A stretch of 64,000 bases of DNA from Dyella sp. EPa41 (GCF_016586165.1 NZ_BCPR01000003.1:1-64000); one strand, 5' to 3'; shown: positions 17,536-27,084, numbered from the stretch's first letter. The notes: a model not told the origin generated them from the letters alone. Numbers and translations are program-made.

Positions 17536-17548
17536 TATAAGCGAAATA
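17536..17548. promoter_or_regulatory. Candidate LysR-type binding site (T-N11-A)
   Basis: TAT-N7-ATA fits the LysR box pattern of T-N11-A with short dyad symmetry and lies between the divergent LysR and MFS genes, 20 bases upstream of the LysR start. Position and pattern only. Confidence 0.4.
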
Positions 17549-17568
17549 CTATTGAATTGAAGTAAACA

Positions 17569-18471
17569 ATGAAAACGACCCTCGACGAATTGCAGGCATT
17601 CGTGGCCGTCGTGGATACGGGCTCGATCACCGCTGCCGCGGAGCAGCTCGGACTGACCATCTCGGCCACCAGCCGTACCTTGAGCCGGCTCGAGGAGAAG
17701 CTGCGGACCACGCTGCTGACGCGCACCACGCGCCGGCTGGAGCTCACGGAAGAGGGCGCGGCGTTCCTGCAGCACGCCCGCACCATCCTCGCTTCGGTGG
17801 ACGAGGCGGAAGAGCAGATGGCGGCGCGTCGCCTGCGTCCGGTTGGGCGCCTTCGCGTCGATGCCGCCACGCCCTTCGTGCTGCACGTCATCGTGCCCCA
17901 TCTCGCCGGGTTCCGTGCGCGCTTTCCCGAGGTCGAGCTGGAGGTCAACGCCAACGAGGGCATCATCGACCTGATCGAAAAGCGCACCGACGTGGCGTTC
18001 CGCATCGGCGCCCTGAAGGATTCCACGCTGCATGCAAGGCCCATCGGCACCAGCCGCGTGCGTGTGCTGGCGAGCCCCGGCTACCTGAAGCGGCGTGGCA
18101 CGCCAACCAGGCCTGCGCAGTTGGAACAGCACGAGCTTCTCGGCTTCACCCAGCCCGAAAGCCTGAACGACTGGCCGCTGCGCGACGCCAGCGGGAACAC
18201 CGTTCACATCAAGCCCACCGTCGCATCGTCCAGTGGCGAAACGCTCCGGCAGATGGCGCTCGCCGGGCTGGGCATCGTCTGCCTTTCCGATTTCGTGACG
18301 CGCGACGATCGCCGATCGGGTCGGCTGGTGCAGCTGTTTGCCAGGCAGACGCTGGATGTCCGCCAATCCGTCAATGCGGTCTACTACCGGAACACGACGT
18401 TGGCATCGCGCATCACCTGCTTCGTCGACTACATGGTCGAGGCGCTTGGCAAGAGGCCGTTCGAAGAGTGA
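17569..18471 (+). CDS. LysR family transcriptional regulator, YafC-like
   Basis: A 300-residue LTTR with an N-terminal winged helix (residues 4-62, LDELQAFVAVVDTGSITAAAEQLGLT) and a substrate-binding domain from about 90. It resembles E. coli YafC in many segments: RTTRRLELTEEG, RLRVDAATPFVLH, SSSGETLRQMALAG, SAVYY-like NAVYYRN. It is divergent from the MFS-dkgB-OYE-MoaF unit, and the yafC/dkgB association also exists in enterobacteria, so regulation of that unit is likely. The inducer is unknown; electrophiles or aldehydes would fit the target enzymes. Confidence 0.93.
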   Translation: MKTTLDELQAFVAVVDTGSITAAAEQLGLTISATSRTLSRLEEKLRTTLLTRTTRRLELTEEGAAFLQHARTILASVDEAEEQMAARRLRPVGRLRVDAATPFVLHVIVPHLAGFRARFPEVELEVNANEGIIDLIEKRTDVAFRIGALKDSTLHARPIGTSRVRVLASPGYLKRRGTPTRPAQLEQHELLGFTQPESLNDWPLRDASGNTVHIKPTVASSSGETLRQMALAGLGIVCLSDFVTRDDRRSGRLVQLFARQTLDVRQSVNAVYYRNTTLASRITCFVDYMVEALGKRPFEE

Positions 18472-18532
18472 GCGTGAAGCGTGGCGTGCCGATGCCGCGA
18501 CTCTCGACTGCATCGGCGCCGTCGCTTCCAGG

Positions 18533-18567
18533 AAAAAGGGCGTGATGGGTGTTGCCCATCACGCCCC
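18533..18567 (-). terminator. Rho-independent terminator of the exported protein gene
   Basis: Perfect 12-bp stem GGGCGTGATGGG / CCCATCACGCCC (18538-18549 and 18555-18566) with a 5-base loop. Read on the minus strand it is followed by TTTTT (18533-18537). It lies just past the stop of the gene at 18589-20439 and between convergent genes. Confidence 0.92.
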
Positions 18568-18588
18568 ATGGTCATGCCTGCTTGAAAC

Positions 18589-20439
18589 TCAGAGCCCGAT
18601 GGCGGAGATGCGCGTTGCCCAATTGCTCAGGGCGCCGCGCGTGCCGCCGCACTGGCCAAAGGGCGGGGCCATGTACTGGGCCAGCGTGCACGTCTGCGCG
18701 ATGTACTCGGAGGCGAGCCAGATGGTGTTGCCGTCGGCCGCGGCCGCACCATAGTCGCCCCAGCGCGGGCGACCGCCACCAAGATACGGGATACCGGTAA
18801 AGCCATCCCACGGACCCGCGCCGCCGGCGGCGATATGCACATCGCCGGCACCGACCTTTGCATCCAGGCTGGCATAGCCGGCACTTGGGAAGTCGTTGGG
18901 GCCGACCACGGTGAACGCGATCACGCCGCGCCCGCTCTGCGTGACAGCCGCCGCGCCGTAGGTCAGGTTCGCATCGGGCAAGGACAGCGTGCCGTTGGCG
19001 AAGAGTACGCCGGAGCTCGGATTGATGACGAAGTAATTGATGCCCGAACCATGGCTGCCGTCACCCAGCAGGACATCGGTGTCCAGCGTGCCCCAGAGCT
19101 TGCCGTTGGCATAGCTCACCTGCTGCATGCGCGAGTCGTTTACCGCGAGGTCGCGCGGCGTGGAGTAGACGATGCTCGGGTAGCCAAGGATGGATGCGCA
19201 GCTTGGCGTGGCAAAGCAGTCGCGCAGCGGCGTGTTGCCCGGTTTCTGGTGCGCCAGGCTGCTCGGCACGGCGTATTGCTGCACGGTCAGCGGCGAAACG
19301 TTCAACGCCAGGCCTCCAGGCAGGGTGTCGATGGCCTGCGTGTTCGACACGGACCACAACCAGAGGGTGTTCGACACGCCGGAGTCGTAGAACACGGCAT
19401 CCGAACTGAGCAGATACTCGGTGCCACCAAGCGCCGTGGCGTATTGGCCGCCCGAGGAGATGGCCGGCCACACCGTGAATGCCGGCGCCGGAATGCTCGG
19501 ATCGCCACCATTGAACAGCACGACGTTCGCCGTCGCGCCGGCAGCCAGCGCCTGCTTCGAGATCGCATAGATCTGCGCGCCGTAGAAGCCATCATCGAAC
19601 AACGAGAACTCGTTGGTCGTCAGGAAGATCGCATGGCCATCCGCGCCGATATGCGGATAGTCGCCCAGGCAGTATCCGCCGGCGCAGCCGTGGTCCGGGG
19701 TGCCCTGCGTGCCGTTGTTCTGCACCGGCAGGCGGTAGATGTTCCATGCGCCCGTGGGATCGGGGGTCGTGCTGACCGCGATGTCGAGATGATTGGTGCC
19801 CGCCAGGAACGAGGTCGTGCCCACGCGATCAATCGTCAACACCACCTGGAACCAGCGCTGCGTGCCTGCGTCGTAGTAGCAGGACGGGTCGGTGATTTCG
19901 GGCCCGTAGGCGCCGGTGCCGCGGTTGATCGCCGCCGGGTAGCCGTAGAACGTATTGAGGTCGACGGGGCCGACCAGCCTATTGCCGGCGTTGTCATAGA
20001 TGGCCAATACGTCGTTGACGCTCTCCATGACAAAGCCGTTACCGGCACATAGGCCCTGGTCGGGCGGTTCCACCGAAAACTGGTTGCCGCCGTTGGCGTA
20101 GCGCTGGTCATGCAGGTTGAGTCCATTGAAGCCCCCGAGCAGCTCCGGGCTCGATTTGGCACGTTTCGCATTCCCCATCCGGTTGATGCCGGCATGTCCC
20201 TTGCTGATGCCGCGATTGACCACAGGCTCGGGCCCAAGGCCATCGCCGTCGCCCGAATCGGCATCACCGGCGGTCATCGCCGGATCCAGTTCCAGGGCAG
20301 TCAACGACGCGCCGCCAAGAGCCGTGGTCGTCGGTACCGTGGTCGCTCCACGCTGAATTTGAAGTGTGGTTGGGGAAGAGCCGAAGGCGTACGAAGCAAA
20401 CGCCATGGCCGCCGCTGCCAAAAGCAGTCGAGTCTGCAT
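18589..20439 (-). CDS. Large exported protein of unknown function
   Basis: A 616-residue protein with a signal peptide (about residues 1-20, MQTRLLLAAAAMAFASYAFG), an Ala/Asp/Gly-rich linker with DADSGDGDGLGPEP, and a long C-terminal domain rich in aromatic residues, Gly and Asn. Segments such as VEPPDQGLCAGNGFVMESVND, CYYDAGTQRWFQ, DYPHIGADGHAIFLTTNEF and RWGDYGAAAADGNTIWLASEY suggest a beta-propeller-like secreted domain. Several Cys pairs may form disulfides. No enzyme motif is recognised. It is monocistronic, with its own terminator and a possible operator at 20522-20542 upstream. Confidence 0.85.
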   Translation of the reverse strand: MQTRLLLAAAAMAFASYAFGSSPTTLQIQRGATTVPTTTALGGASLTALELDPAMTAGDADSGDGDGLGPEPVVNRGISKGHAGINRMGNAKRAKSSPELLGGFNGLNLHDQRYANGGNQFSVEPPDQGLCAGNGFVMESVNDVLAIYDNAGNRLVGPVDLNTFYGYPAAINRGTGAYGPEITDPSCYYDAGTQRWFQVVLTIDRVGTTSFLAGTNHLDIAVSTTPDPTGAWNIYRLPVQNNGTQGTPDHGCAGGYCLGDYPHIGADGHAIFLTTNEFSLFDDGFYGAQIYAISKQALAAGATANVVLFNGGDPSIPAPAFTVWPAISSGGQYATALGGTEYLLSSDAVFYDSGVSNTLWLWSVSNTQAIDTLPGGLALNVSPLTVQQYAVPSSLAHQKPGNTPLRDCFATPSCASILGYPSIVYSTPRDLAVNDSRMQQVSYANGKLWGTLDTDVLLGDGSHGSGINYFVINPSSGVLFANGTLSLPDANLTYGAAAVTQSGRGVIAFTVVGPNDFPSAGYASLDAKVGAGDVHIAAGGAGPWDGFTGIPYLGGGRPRWGDYGAAAADGNTIWLASEYIAQTCTLAQYMAPPFGQCGGTRGALSNWATRISAIGL

Positions 20440-20965
20440 AACACTGGTCTCCCTTTCGTTTCGTTAGGTGACCGCGCCCCCTGGGAACGCTATCGGTGCG
20501 CCGATAAGCGTCCGCGCAAGTACGCATATGTGGCATATGCGTCCGCGCAACATACGCGTCCGGTCAGGTGCCTGCCATCGGCCATAGGGCCGGGGTTTCG
20601 GGTTGGAAAGGCGCAATCACCCTTGGGTGTTAACGCCCGCCAGGTCGCCGGGTGACGCGTCGAGGCAATGCCGTGGCGTGGTCCTGTCCATGCTTGCCGG
20701 AAGCGAACCCATCAGTGTCGGCAAACGATCGACGCGCCCCTTGAGAAGAAACCCGGTTCATCGCATCAAAGCGGGTGCATGCACCGTCATCGCGCGGTCA
20801 CGCGGGATGTCGGTCGGTGAACGTCAAGCAGGAACTCGACAGGGACGACATGCCCTCGCCGGATCCGGCGCGTGGAAAAGCACCCGTACGCCGAGGCTTG
20901 CTAGTCTTCCGGGCAATTCACTCCCGCCGCGTCGGGACTTCCAACCCTTATCCGGGCAACGTTCA
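20440..20965. other. Intergenic region between divergent secreted-protein genes
   Basis: 526 bases between the starts of the exported protein (minus) and the GH92 gene (plus). No convincing gene. It contains the perfect inverted repeat at 20522-20542. An open frame continues from 20603 into the GH92 gene, but it is basic, Arg/Ser-rich and lacks a signal peptide, so it is read as untranslated leader or shadow. Confidence 0.6.
20522..20542. promoter_or_regulatory. Perfect 9-bp inverted repeat, candidate operator
   Basis: Arms ACGCATATG and CATATGCGT separated by TGG, 83 bases upstream of the minus-strand start at 20439. No adjacent regulator gene is present, so the binding protein is unknown. 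Confidence 0.5.
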
Positions 20966-23245
20966 ATGGCGTTCCATCCAGGCGATGTTTTCAAACGCGG
21001 CAAGGTCACGTATGCACTGGCGCTGCTCTGCCTTTCGCTGCCCATCATGATGGCCCGCGCGGCCACGCCGACGCCGATCGACTGGGTCAATCCCTATATC
21101 GGCACGGCGGGAACCGGTTCGGAATACGGCGGCACCATGCCCCTGGTCACCACACCGTTCGGCATGACCAACTGGACGGCGCAGACCCGGCAGAACCGCG
21201 TCAGCGTCAGCCCGTACAACTACGCCGACACGCACGTCGAAGGCTTCATCGGGACGCACCAGCCCGCCATCTGGATGGGCGACTACGGCTACGTCACCCT
21301 GATGCCCGAGCTCGATGACGCCAAGTACACGCCGCAGGCGAGGAGACTGCCGTTCGCGCGCAAGGACGAAACCGCCTCGCCCGCCTACTACAGCGTCACC
21401 ATGCAGGCCGATGGCGGGCGCCGGATCCACACGGAGTTCACCGCCACCGACCACTGCGGCTATCTGCGTTTCCTGTTTCCCACGGCGGGCAGGGCAGGCG
21501 TGCTTATCGAAGCCACGCGCCCAGGGATTCGCGGCCATGTGGAAGTCGATGAAGCGCGCCGCGAAGTGCGCGGCTACAACCCCGATCGCCAGGACGATCA
21601 GCTGGGCCCGCTGGCCTTGCCCCACTTCAAGGGCTACTTCGTCGTTCGCTTCAAGCAGCCGTTGAAGGCGGCGCATGTCTACGAGGATGCGGCGGCCCTG
21701 CAAGGGCGCAGCGATGTCGAAGGCAGCAATGTCGGTGCCTACGTATCGTTCGACACCGCAGGCGGCGAGCCGATCGAGGCGCAGGTAGGCACGTCGTTCA
21801 TCAGCATCGCGCAGGCCCGGGCCAACCTCGACGCAGAGCTTCCCGCCTGGGATTTCGATGCGCGTCGCCAATCCCTGAAGGACGCCTGGAACGCCAAGCT
21901 GGGCCTGCTCGATATCGACGGCGCCAGTGCGGACCAGCGCCAGATCTTCTACACCGCCCTCTATCACGCACTGCTGTACCCGCGATTGTTCTCCGAGCAC
22001 GGGCGCTACTACAGCGCGTTCGACGACCAGGTGCACGACGGCGTGTCGTACACCGACTATTCCATCTGGGACACCTTTCGCGCCGAGCACAGCCTGCTGA
22101 CGCTGCTCGCGCCCGAACGGATCGACGGCATGATCCAGGCGCTGCTACAGGACTACCGCGAAGGCGGCTGGATGCCGAAGTGGCCCAACCCTTCCTATAC
22201 CAACATCATGATCGGCACCCACGCCGACTCGCTGGTGGCCGAGGCAATCACCAAGGGCTTCCGCGGCTTCGATTGGCAGCTTGCCTACGCCGCCGTGCGC
22301 AAGGATGCAACGACGCCTCCCGACGGCGACACCACGCGAGCGTGGCGTGACCGCGAACCACACACGCCGTACGAAGCACGCGCCGGCCTGACGTACGGAT
22401 TGAAGCTCGGTTACCTGCCATCGGACAAGGTCGCCGAGTCGGCGTCGAGCACGTTGGAAGAGTCATACGACGACTATGCGGTCGCGCGCGTGGCCCAGGC
22501 CACCGGGCACGCCGACGACTACGCGTACTTCATGCGCCGCGCATCGAACTACCGCCTGCTGTTCAACCCCGCGCGCGGTTTCATGCAGGCGCGCCGCGCC
22601 GATGGCTCCTGGGCTTCGCCAGGGGATGGCTGGACGGAAGGCGACGAATGGGCCTATCTCTTCGCGGCGTTGCACGACATTCCCGGCACCATCGCGTTGC
22701 TCGGCGGCCCGGCCGCGGCCGAGGCGAAGCTCGACACCCATTTCCGCGATGGGCACAACCACCACGACAACGAGCCCAGCCACCATTACGGCTACCTCTA
22801 CGATTTCATGGGCGCGCCCTGGAAAACCCAGGCGCGTGTGCGCGAGATCGCCGCCAGCGCGTATTCGAACACGCCGGTCGGCATTCTCGGCAATGAAGAC
22901 TGCGGCCAGATGTCGGCGTGGTACGTCTTCACCGCCATGGGCTTCTACCCGCTCAACCCCGCCTCGGGCGACTACATGATCGGCAGCCCGCTGTTCACGC
23001 GTCTTGCGCTGCGGCTAGCGAACGGGAAGCGCTTCGTCGTCACCGCGAAAAACAATTCGGCGGACAACGTGTACATCCAATCGGCCACGCTCAACGGCAA
23101 GCCGCTCGATGCCCCGGTCATCACCTACCAGCAGATCATGTCCGGCGGAAAGCTCGACTTCGTGATGGGGCCGCGACCCTCGGCGTGGGCGAAGGCGTGG
23201 CGGGCGCAGGCCAGCATCCATCCGGTGTCGCCGGCAAAAGGGTGA
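20966..23245 (+). CDS. GH92 family alpha-mannosidase
   Basis: A 759-residue exported glycoside hydrolase. A signal peptide covers about residues 12-34, then the family-typical start VNPYIGTAGTGSEYGGTMPLVTTPFGM, followed by GFIGTHQPAIWMGDYG. The (alpha/alpha)6 catalytic part carries SIWDTFRAEHSLLTLL, GNEDCGQMSAWY and HHYGYLYDFMGAPW. GH92 enzymes are calcium-dependent exo-alpha-mannosidases that trim host or fungal mannans and N-glycans. The ATG at 20966 was preferred because it gives a signal peptide and normal length. No other carbohydrate genes adjoin it. Confidence 0.93.
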   Translation: MAFHPGDVFKRGKVTYALALLCLSLPIMMARAATPTPIDWVNPYIGTAGTGSEYGGTMPLVTTPFGMTNWTAQTRQNRVSVSPYNYADTHVEGFIGTHQPAIWMGDYGYVTLMPELDDAKYTPQARRLPFARKDETASPAYYSVTMQADGGRRIHTEFTATDHCGYLRFLFPTAGRAGVLIEATRPGIRGHVEVDEARREVRGYNPDRQDDQLGPLALPHFKGYFVVRFKQPLKAAHVYEDAAALQGRSDVEGSNVGAYVSFDTAGGEPIEAQVGTSFISIAQARANLDAELPAWDFDARRQSLKDAWNAKLGLLDIDGASADQRQIFYTALYHALLYPRLFSEHGRYYSAFDDQVHDGVSYTDYSIWDTFRAEHSLLTLLAPERIDGMIQALLQDYREGGWMPKWPNPSYTNIMIGTHADSLVAEAITKGFRGFDWQLAYAAVRKDATTPPDGDTTRAWRDREPHTPYEARAGLTYGLKLGYLPSDKVAESASSTLEESYDDYAVARVAQATGHADDYAYFMRRASNYRLLFNPARGFMQARRADGSWASPGDGWTEGDEWAYLFAALHDIPGTIALLGGPAAAEAKLDTHFRDGHNHHDNEPSHHYGYLYDFMGAPWKTQARVREIAASAYSNTPVGILGNEDCGQMSAWYVFTAMGFYPLNPASGDYMIGSPLFTRLALRLANGKRFVVTAKNNSADNVYIQSATLNGKPLDAPVITYQQIMSGGKLDFVMGPRPSAWAKAWRAQASIHPVSPAKG

Positions 23246-23326
23246 GGACGAGACCGTCCCGGCGAGTCAACCATGGTGGACTCGCCGGGTGGTCGCTACC
23301 CTTGCCGGATGCTTCGCATGCCAGCG

Positions 23327-24082
23327 TCAGATCTGCGCCTGGCCACCGTCCGCAAAAAGCTCCGAGCCATTGATGAAGCTGGCATCGTCGGAGGCGAGGA
23401 AGGCCACGGCCTTCGCGATCTCCGCGGGTTCGCCAAGGCGTCCGATGGGTACCAGTGAGGTCAGGTAGTCCAGGAGCCCGTCCTGCGCCTCCTTGGATTC
23501 GCCGCCCAGCTCGGCAAGTCCCACGGTACGGGTAGAGCCCGGGCTGACGACATTGACCCTGATCCTGCGTTCCTTCAGGTCCAGCACCCAGCTGCGGGCC
23601 AGGCCGCGCACGGCCGCCTTGGAGGCGCTGTAGATGCTGAACGCCGCGGTTCCCTTGCTGCCGGCGATGGAGCCGGTGAGCACGATCGAGCCGCCGGCCC
23701 GCATCAGCGGAAGCATCGTCTGCACGGTGAAGACCAGCGCCTTCACGTTGCGATTGAACGTGTCGTCGAAATGCTGCTCGGTGATCTCGCCCAGCGGTGC
23801 CATGGTTCCGCCACCGGCATTGGCAAAGAGGATGTCCAGGTGGCCGTCGTTGGCCTTGATCGCGTCGGCCAGTGCCTGCAGGTCGTCGCGCCTGGTGACG
23901 TCGCCGCGGATGCCCACGGCGCCCCGGCCAATAACCTTCACCGCCGCGTCCAGCTCGGCCTGGCGACGCCCGGTGACATAGACCTTGGCGCCTTCGTTGG
24001 CCAGCTCCATCGCCGATGCGAAACCAATGCCGCTGGTACCACCGGTGACCAGGGCGACCTTGCCGTTGAGTCGGGTATTCAT
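23327..24082 (-). CDS. SDR family oxidoreductase
   Basis: A 251-residue classical short-chain dehydrogenase with TGGTSGIG (cofactor glycine motif, residues 14-21), NAGGG, the catalytic Ser in VLTGSIAGS and YSASK as the Tyr-Lys pair, plus the C-terminal [14 protein letters not shown] after beta-2 suggests NADP preference (inference). The start at 24082 gives the conserved [15 protein letters not shown]. Divergent from a LysR gene 119 bases away, with a short palindrome between them, so it is likely that regulator's target. Substrate unknown. Confidence 0.94.
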   Translation of the reverse strand: MNTRLNGKVALVTGGTSGIGFASAMELANEGAKVYVTGRRQAELDAAVKVIGRGAVGIRGDVTRRDDLQALADAIKANDGHLDILFANAGGGTMAPLGEITEQHFDDTFNRNVKALVFTVQTMLPLMRAGGSIVLTGSIAGSKGTAAFSIYSASKAAVRGLARSWVLDLKERRIRVNVVSPGSTRTVGLAELGGESKEAQDGLLDYLTSLVPIGRLGEPAEIAKAVAFLASDDASFINGSELFADGGQAQI

Positions 24083-24158
24083 GGTGATGCTCCCATCAGG
24101 GGTTGAAGATGATGGGCAAACGATAGGCGCGACGCATCGCCGGATTAAGATGGGTGCG

Positions 24159-24175
24159 AGGAAATGAATTTTCCT
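24159..24175. promoter_or_regulatory. Palindrome between divergent LysR and SDR genes
   Basis: AGGAAA and TTTCCT arms with a 5-base centre, 27 bases upstream of the LysR start. A plausible regulator site by position and symmetry only. Confidence 0.45.
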
Positions 24176-24201
24176 GCCCGTGAACAATCCCCGGAGACCC
24201 C

Positions 24202-25119
24202 ATGGATCAGCTGGATGCATTGCGCGTGTTCGTTCGCATCGCCGAGTCGGGCGGTTTCGGCCGTGCATCCGATGCGCTGGACATCCCCAGGGCCACCGTC
24301 ACCAAGCTCGTGCAGGAGCTGGAAAGCCATCTCGGCGCGAAGCTGTTCCAACGATCCACCCGCAAGGTGACGGTGACCGAGGAGGGCAGAGCCTATTACC
24401 AGCGGGCCGTCGAACTGTTGGCCAAACTCGAGGACATGGACGGCATGTTCTCCGAGGCCGCCGTGGGACCCCGGGGCCGGCTGCGCGTCGATATCGGCTC
24501 ATCCCTGGCCAACCTCATACTTCTGCCCAGGATGGCGGAGTTCCGCACGTCCTGTCCCCATGTCCAGCTGGAACTGGGCGTGAGCGATCGTCATGTCGAC
24601 CTCATTGGTGACGCCGTCGACTGCGTGATCCGCGGCGGCGCGCTGACCGACACCTCGCTGGTGGCCCGGCGCATTGCAAGCCTGGACTACGTCACGTGCG
24701 CGAGCGCCGCGTATCTGAAGTCGCGCGGCGTGCCGCAGCATCCCGGCGAGCTGCTCGAGCGGTATGACCTGGTGGGCTATTTCTCGTCGCTGACCGGGCG
24801 GTCGTTTCCCATGGTGTTCGATCGCAAAGAGGAAAGCGTGGAGGTCGACCCGCGTGGATCCCGTGGCGTCATGGTCAATGAGAGCACGGCCCACCTGACG
24901 GCGCTGGTGCATGGGCTTGGCGTGGGACAGACGTTCGGCTTCATGGCAAAGCCATATCTGGAAAGCGGCGATCTTGTTCAACTCCTGCCGGAGTGGCATC
25001 GGCCGCTTCACGATCTCAACATCGTATTCGAACGAACCAGGCACGAAAGCGCACGGCTACGTGCATTCATCGAATGGACGGTGCAAGTGTTCGAACCGTA
25101 CGATGGCCGGAAGGCATAA
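24202..25119 (+). CDS. LysR family transcriptional regulator
   Basis: A 305-residue LTTR with the winged helix at residues 1-60 ([41 protein letters not shown]) and the effector domain from about 88. It is of the CrgA/PecT-like branch that often controls a divergent SDR or quinone reductase gene, exactly the arrangement here. The ATG at 24202 follows CCCCGGAGACCCC. Probably represses or activates the SDR gene at 23327-24082. Confidence 0.93.
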   Translation: MDQLDALRVFVRIAESGGFGRASDALDIPRATVTKLVQELESHLGAKLFQRSTRKVTVTEEGRAYYQRAVELLAKLEDMDGMFSEAAVGPRGRLRVDIGSSLANLILLPRMAEFRTSCPHVQLELGVSDRHVDLIGDAVDCVIRGGALTDTSLVARRIASLDYVTCASAAYLKSRGVPQHPGELLERYDLVGYFSSLTGRSFPMVFDRKEESVEVDPRGSRGVMVNESTAHLTALVHGLGVGQTFGFMAKPYLESGDLVQLLPEWHRPLHDLNIVFERTRHESARLRAFIEWTVQVFEPYDGRKA

Positions 25120-25260
25120 AGCCCGGTCATGACGGAGACCGTGGAGGCGGAGCTTCACAGATGGCGGTTGTTGTTGCCATGACCATCGCGCGATGCGGTT
25201 GACCGGGGTGCTTCGCGTCCACCTTTGTTGCCAACGCGAGCCTATCGTTTCGGAGGATCC

Positions 25261-25689
25261 ATGGTTGCGCGCATGAAGATATATCCAGTGCTGGTGTTGC
25301 TGATGGCGTGTCCGCTGTCCGTAGCCGCCTGTGACAACAAGGCTGACGATCCGGTGTCGGTCGTCCAGGCGCAGGTGGATGCGTACAACGCGCACGACGT
25401 CGCCAAGTTCGCATCCTGTTACGCCGACGATGTTGTCATCACGGACCTGGGCGGACAGCGTCCCGTCGTCGTGGGCGCGGCGGCGTTGAAGCAGGCCTAT
25501 GCCTTCCTGGCAACAAAACCCAAGGAATTCCGCGTCGAAATCACCCGGCGCGTCGTCAATGGTCCGGTCGTGGTGGATCAGGAACAGGTGATGGGCCTTC
25601 CCGCGGACAAAGGACAACCCAAGGCCCTGGCGGTCTATGAGGTACGCGAAGGAAAGATCCGGAAGGTGTGGTTTCCACCGCGGGATTGA
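25261..25689 (+). CDS. NTF2-like (SnoaL-type) lipoprotein
   Basis: A 142-residue predicted lipoprotein: signal peptide with lipobox VAAC ending at Cys24, then an NTF2-like domain with VVQAQVDAYNAHDVAKFASCYADDVVITDLGG, the typical start of polyketide-cyclase/ketosteroid-isomerase-fold proteins. The start at 25261 was chosen because GGAGGA precedes it by a few bases; an upstream frame start lacks this. The second half (VRITRRVVNGPVVVDQEQV-like strands, YEVREGKIRKVWF) completes the fold. Ligand or reaction unknown. Stands alone between LysR and the anti-sigma gene. Confidence 0.82.
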   Translation: MVARMKIYPVLVLLMACPLSVAACDNKADDPVSVVQAQVDAYNAHDVAKFASCYADDVVITDLGGQRPVVVGAAALKQAYAFLATKPKEFRVEITRRVVNGPVVVDQEQVMGLPADKGQPKALAVYEVREGKIRKVWFPPRD

Positions 25690-25817
25690 GCCTATGCCCC
25701 GCGCTTGGTGAAGCGTCAGAACAGCATCACGTCCGCTTCGAAGCAGTACGCCTGTATCACCTGCCAAGCATGTCGGTTCTTTCGCGTGGCAGGCTTCCGG
25801 TATCAAGGCATCGTTCG

Positions 25818-26576
25818 CTAACGCCAGCCGGCTGAGCGCGCCGCCCGCTCCTGCGCTGCATCGAAGACACTGCCGCTGAGGCGCGCGTCGACGGCGGCCT
25901 GTACTTCGGGCGTCAGCGCGCTGGCCGCCTGCCGCAGTTCTCCACCCTCGGACGGTGTCGTCGGACCAAGCACGGCCAACGCCCAGCCCGAATCACCATG
26001 GCATGCCAGCCCGGCGCGCGATGGTGGCGTGCGCACGACGAAGGTGCGGCAGACGTGCCCGTCCGCGCCTCGGAAACTCAGGCCGATGGCGATGGGCGCG
26101 CGCGCATCCGGTTCGCTCGCCAATGCCTGGTCGAGTGTATGGGCGAGGGTGCCTGCCGCATAAGTCTGGCCATGCTGCGTACGCGTCAGCACCTCACCGG
26201 GGCGCCACCACCACGCGGACAAGGCGGCCAGCACGACCGATGCCGCCAGAGCGGTTCCTGGCACCCATCGGCGACGGGCCGCATGGCGGCGAGCGTTGCC
26301 CGATGTGTCTTTGCTCGCCGGTGCGGCTCGCGATACCACCGGGTCCGTCGCTTTCGATGGGGCCGGCCGAAGCAATGCGGACAGGTGCTCGGGTACAGGT
26401 TCTTCCAGCACGGGATCGAACATGCCCCGTAGTTGCGTGCGCAGGTCGCGTGCGCGCCGCACGCGCTCGGCGAGCGTTGCATCGTGCGCGAGCGCGGCGT
26501 GGATCTGTGCCGCGGTGGCGGCGTCCAGTTCGCCGTCCACGTAGGCCTGCAGGATGTCGTCATCGATCGGATTCAT
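25818..26576 (-). CDS. Membrane anti-sigma factor
   Basis: A 252-residue single-span protein: N-terminal cytoplasmic zinc-less anti-sigma-like helix bundle (DDDILQAYVDGELDAATAAQIHAALAHD), one membrane span at about 106-124 (ALAASVVLAALSAWWW) and a periplasmic domain of about 125 residues. The N-terminus lacks the HxxxCxxC ZAS motif. The ATGA overlap with the sigma gene shows coupling, as usual for cognate pairs. It should hold the ECF sigma factor at the membrane until an envelope signal releases it. The periplasmic cysteines in HVCRTF and LACHGD may sense redox state (speculative). Confidence 0.87.
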   Translation of the reverse strand: MNPIDDDILQAYVDGELDAATAAQIHAALAHDATLAERVRRARDLRTQLRGMFDPVLEEPVPEHLSALLRPAPSKATDPVVSRAAPASKDTSGNARRHAARRRWVPGTALAASVVLAALSAWWWRPGEVLTRTQHGQTYAAGTLAHTLDQALASEPDARAPIAIGLSFRGADGHVCRTFVVRTPPSRAGLACHGDSGWALAVLGPTTPSEGGELRQAASALTPEVQAAVDARLSGSVFDAAQERAARSAGWR

Positions 26577-27064
26577 GCTTCTGTCCCAAGATGGGCCTGC
26601 AGGGCGGTACGGGCTCGTGCCAGGCGGCTGGTGACCGTGCCTACCGGTACCTCGAGCACATGGGCGGCTTCGCTGTAGGACATGCCTTCGACCAGCACCA
26701 GCGCCACCACTTCCCGGTGATCGGGCGGCAGTGCCGCCAGCGCGTTTGCAAGTGCGAGCTTCTGCACGGATGGCGCGCTGTTGCTGTCGGCCACCGCGTC
26801 GCCGGCTTCCTCGGGTGCGAACAGCGCCTGTGAACGGTGGCGTGCGCGCAGTTCGTCGCGCCAGGCATTGCGCGCGATCGCGAATACCCACTTGTCCAGC
26901 GCCGCATCCGGCCGCCATTGTTCGGCGCGCGCCAGTGCCCGCTCCAATACGACCTGCACCAGGTCATCGGCGTCGGCCACTTGCCCCGCCAACGCCCGGG
27001 CGAGGCGTCGCAGGCGTGGCAACAACGCAATCAGGCCTTCGCGCATGGCGTCGCTCGAATTCAC
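26573..27064 (-). CDS. ECF-type RNA polymerase sigma factor
   Basis: A 163-residue group IV sigma factor with region 2 (about 10-78, including DADDLVQVVLERALAR and KWVFAIARNAWRDELRAR) and region 4 (about 103-155, LPPDHREVVALVLVEGMSYSEAAHVLEVPVGTVTSRLARAR). The start is a GTG at 27064 preceded by AAAGGTGA; an in-frame ATG six codons later is possible. Co-transcribed with its anti-sigma factor and divergent from the subtilase gene, which is its likely target along with the Ala/Gly-rich gene. Confidence 0.95.
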   Translation of the reverse strand: MNSSDAMREGLIALLPRLRRLARALAGQVADADDLVQVVLERALARAEQWRPDAALDKWVFAIARNAWRDELRARHRSQALFAPEEAGDAVADSNSAPSVQKLALANALAALPPDHREVVALVLVEGMSYSEAAHVLEVPVGTVTSRLARARTALQAHLGTEA

Positions 27065-27084
27065 ACATCACCTTTCGTTACGCC

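Noticed and set aside
17467-18513. N-terminal extension of the MFS frame
   Set aside because: It runs antisense through the LysR gene; the true start at 17466 begins the first membrane helix.
20603-20965. Longer N-terminus for the GH92 enzyme
   Set aside because: The extension is basic and not conserved-looking, and it would place the signal peptide 120 residues inside the protein.
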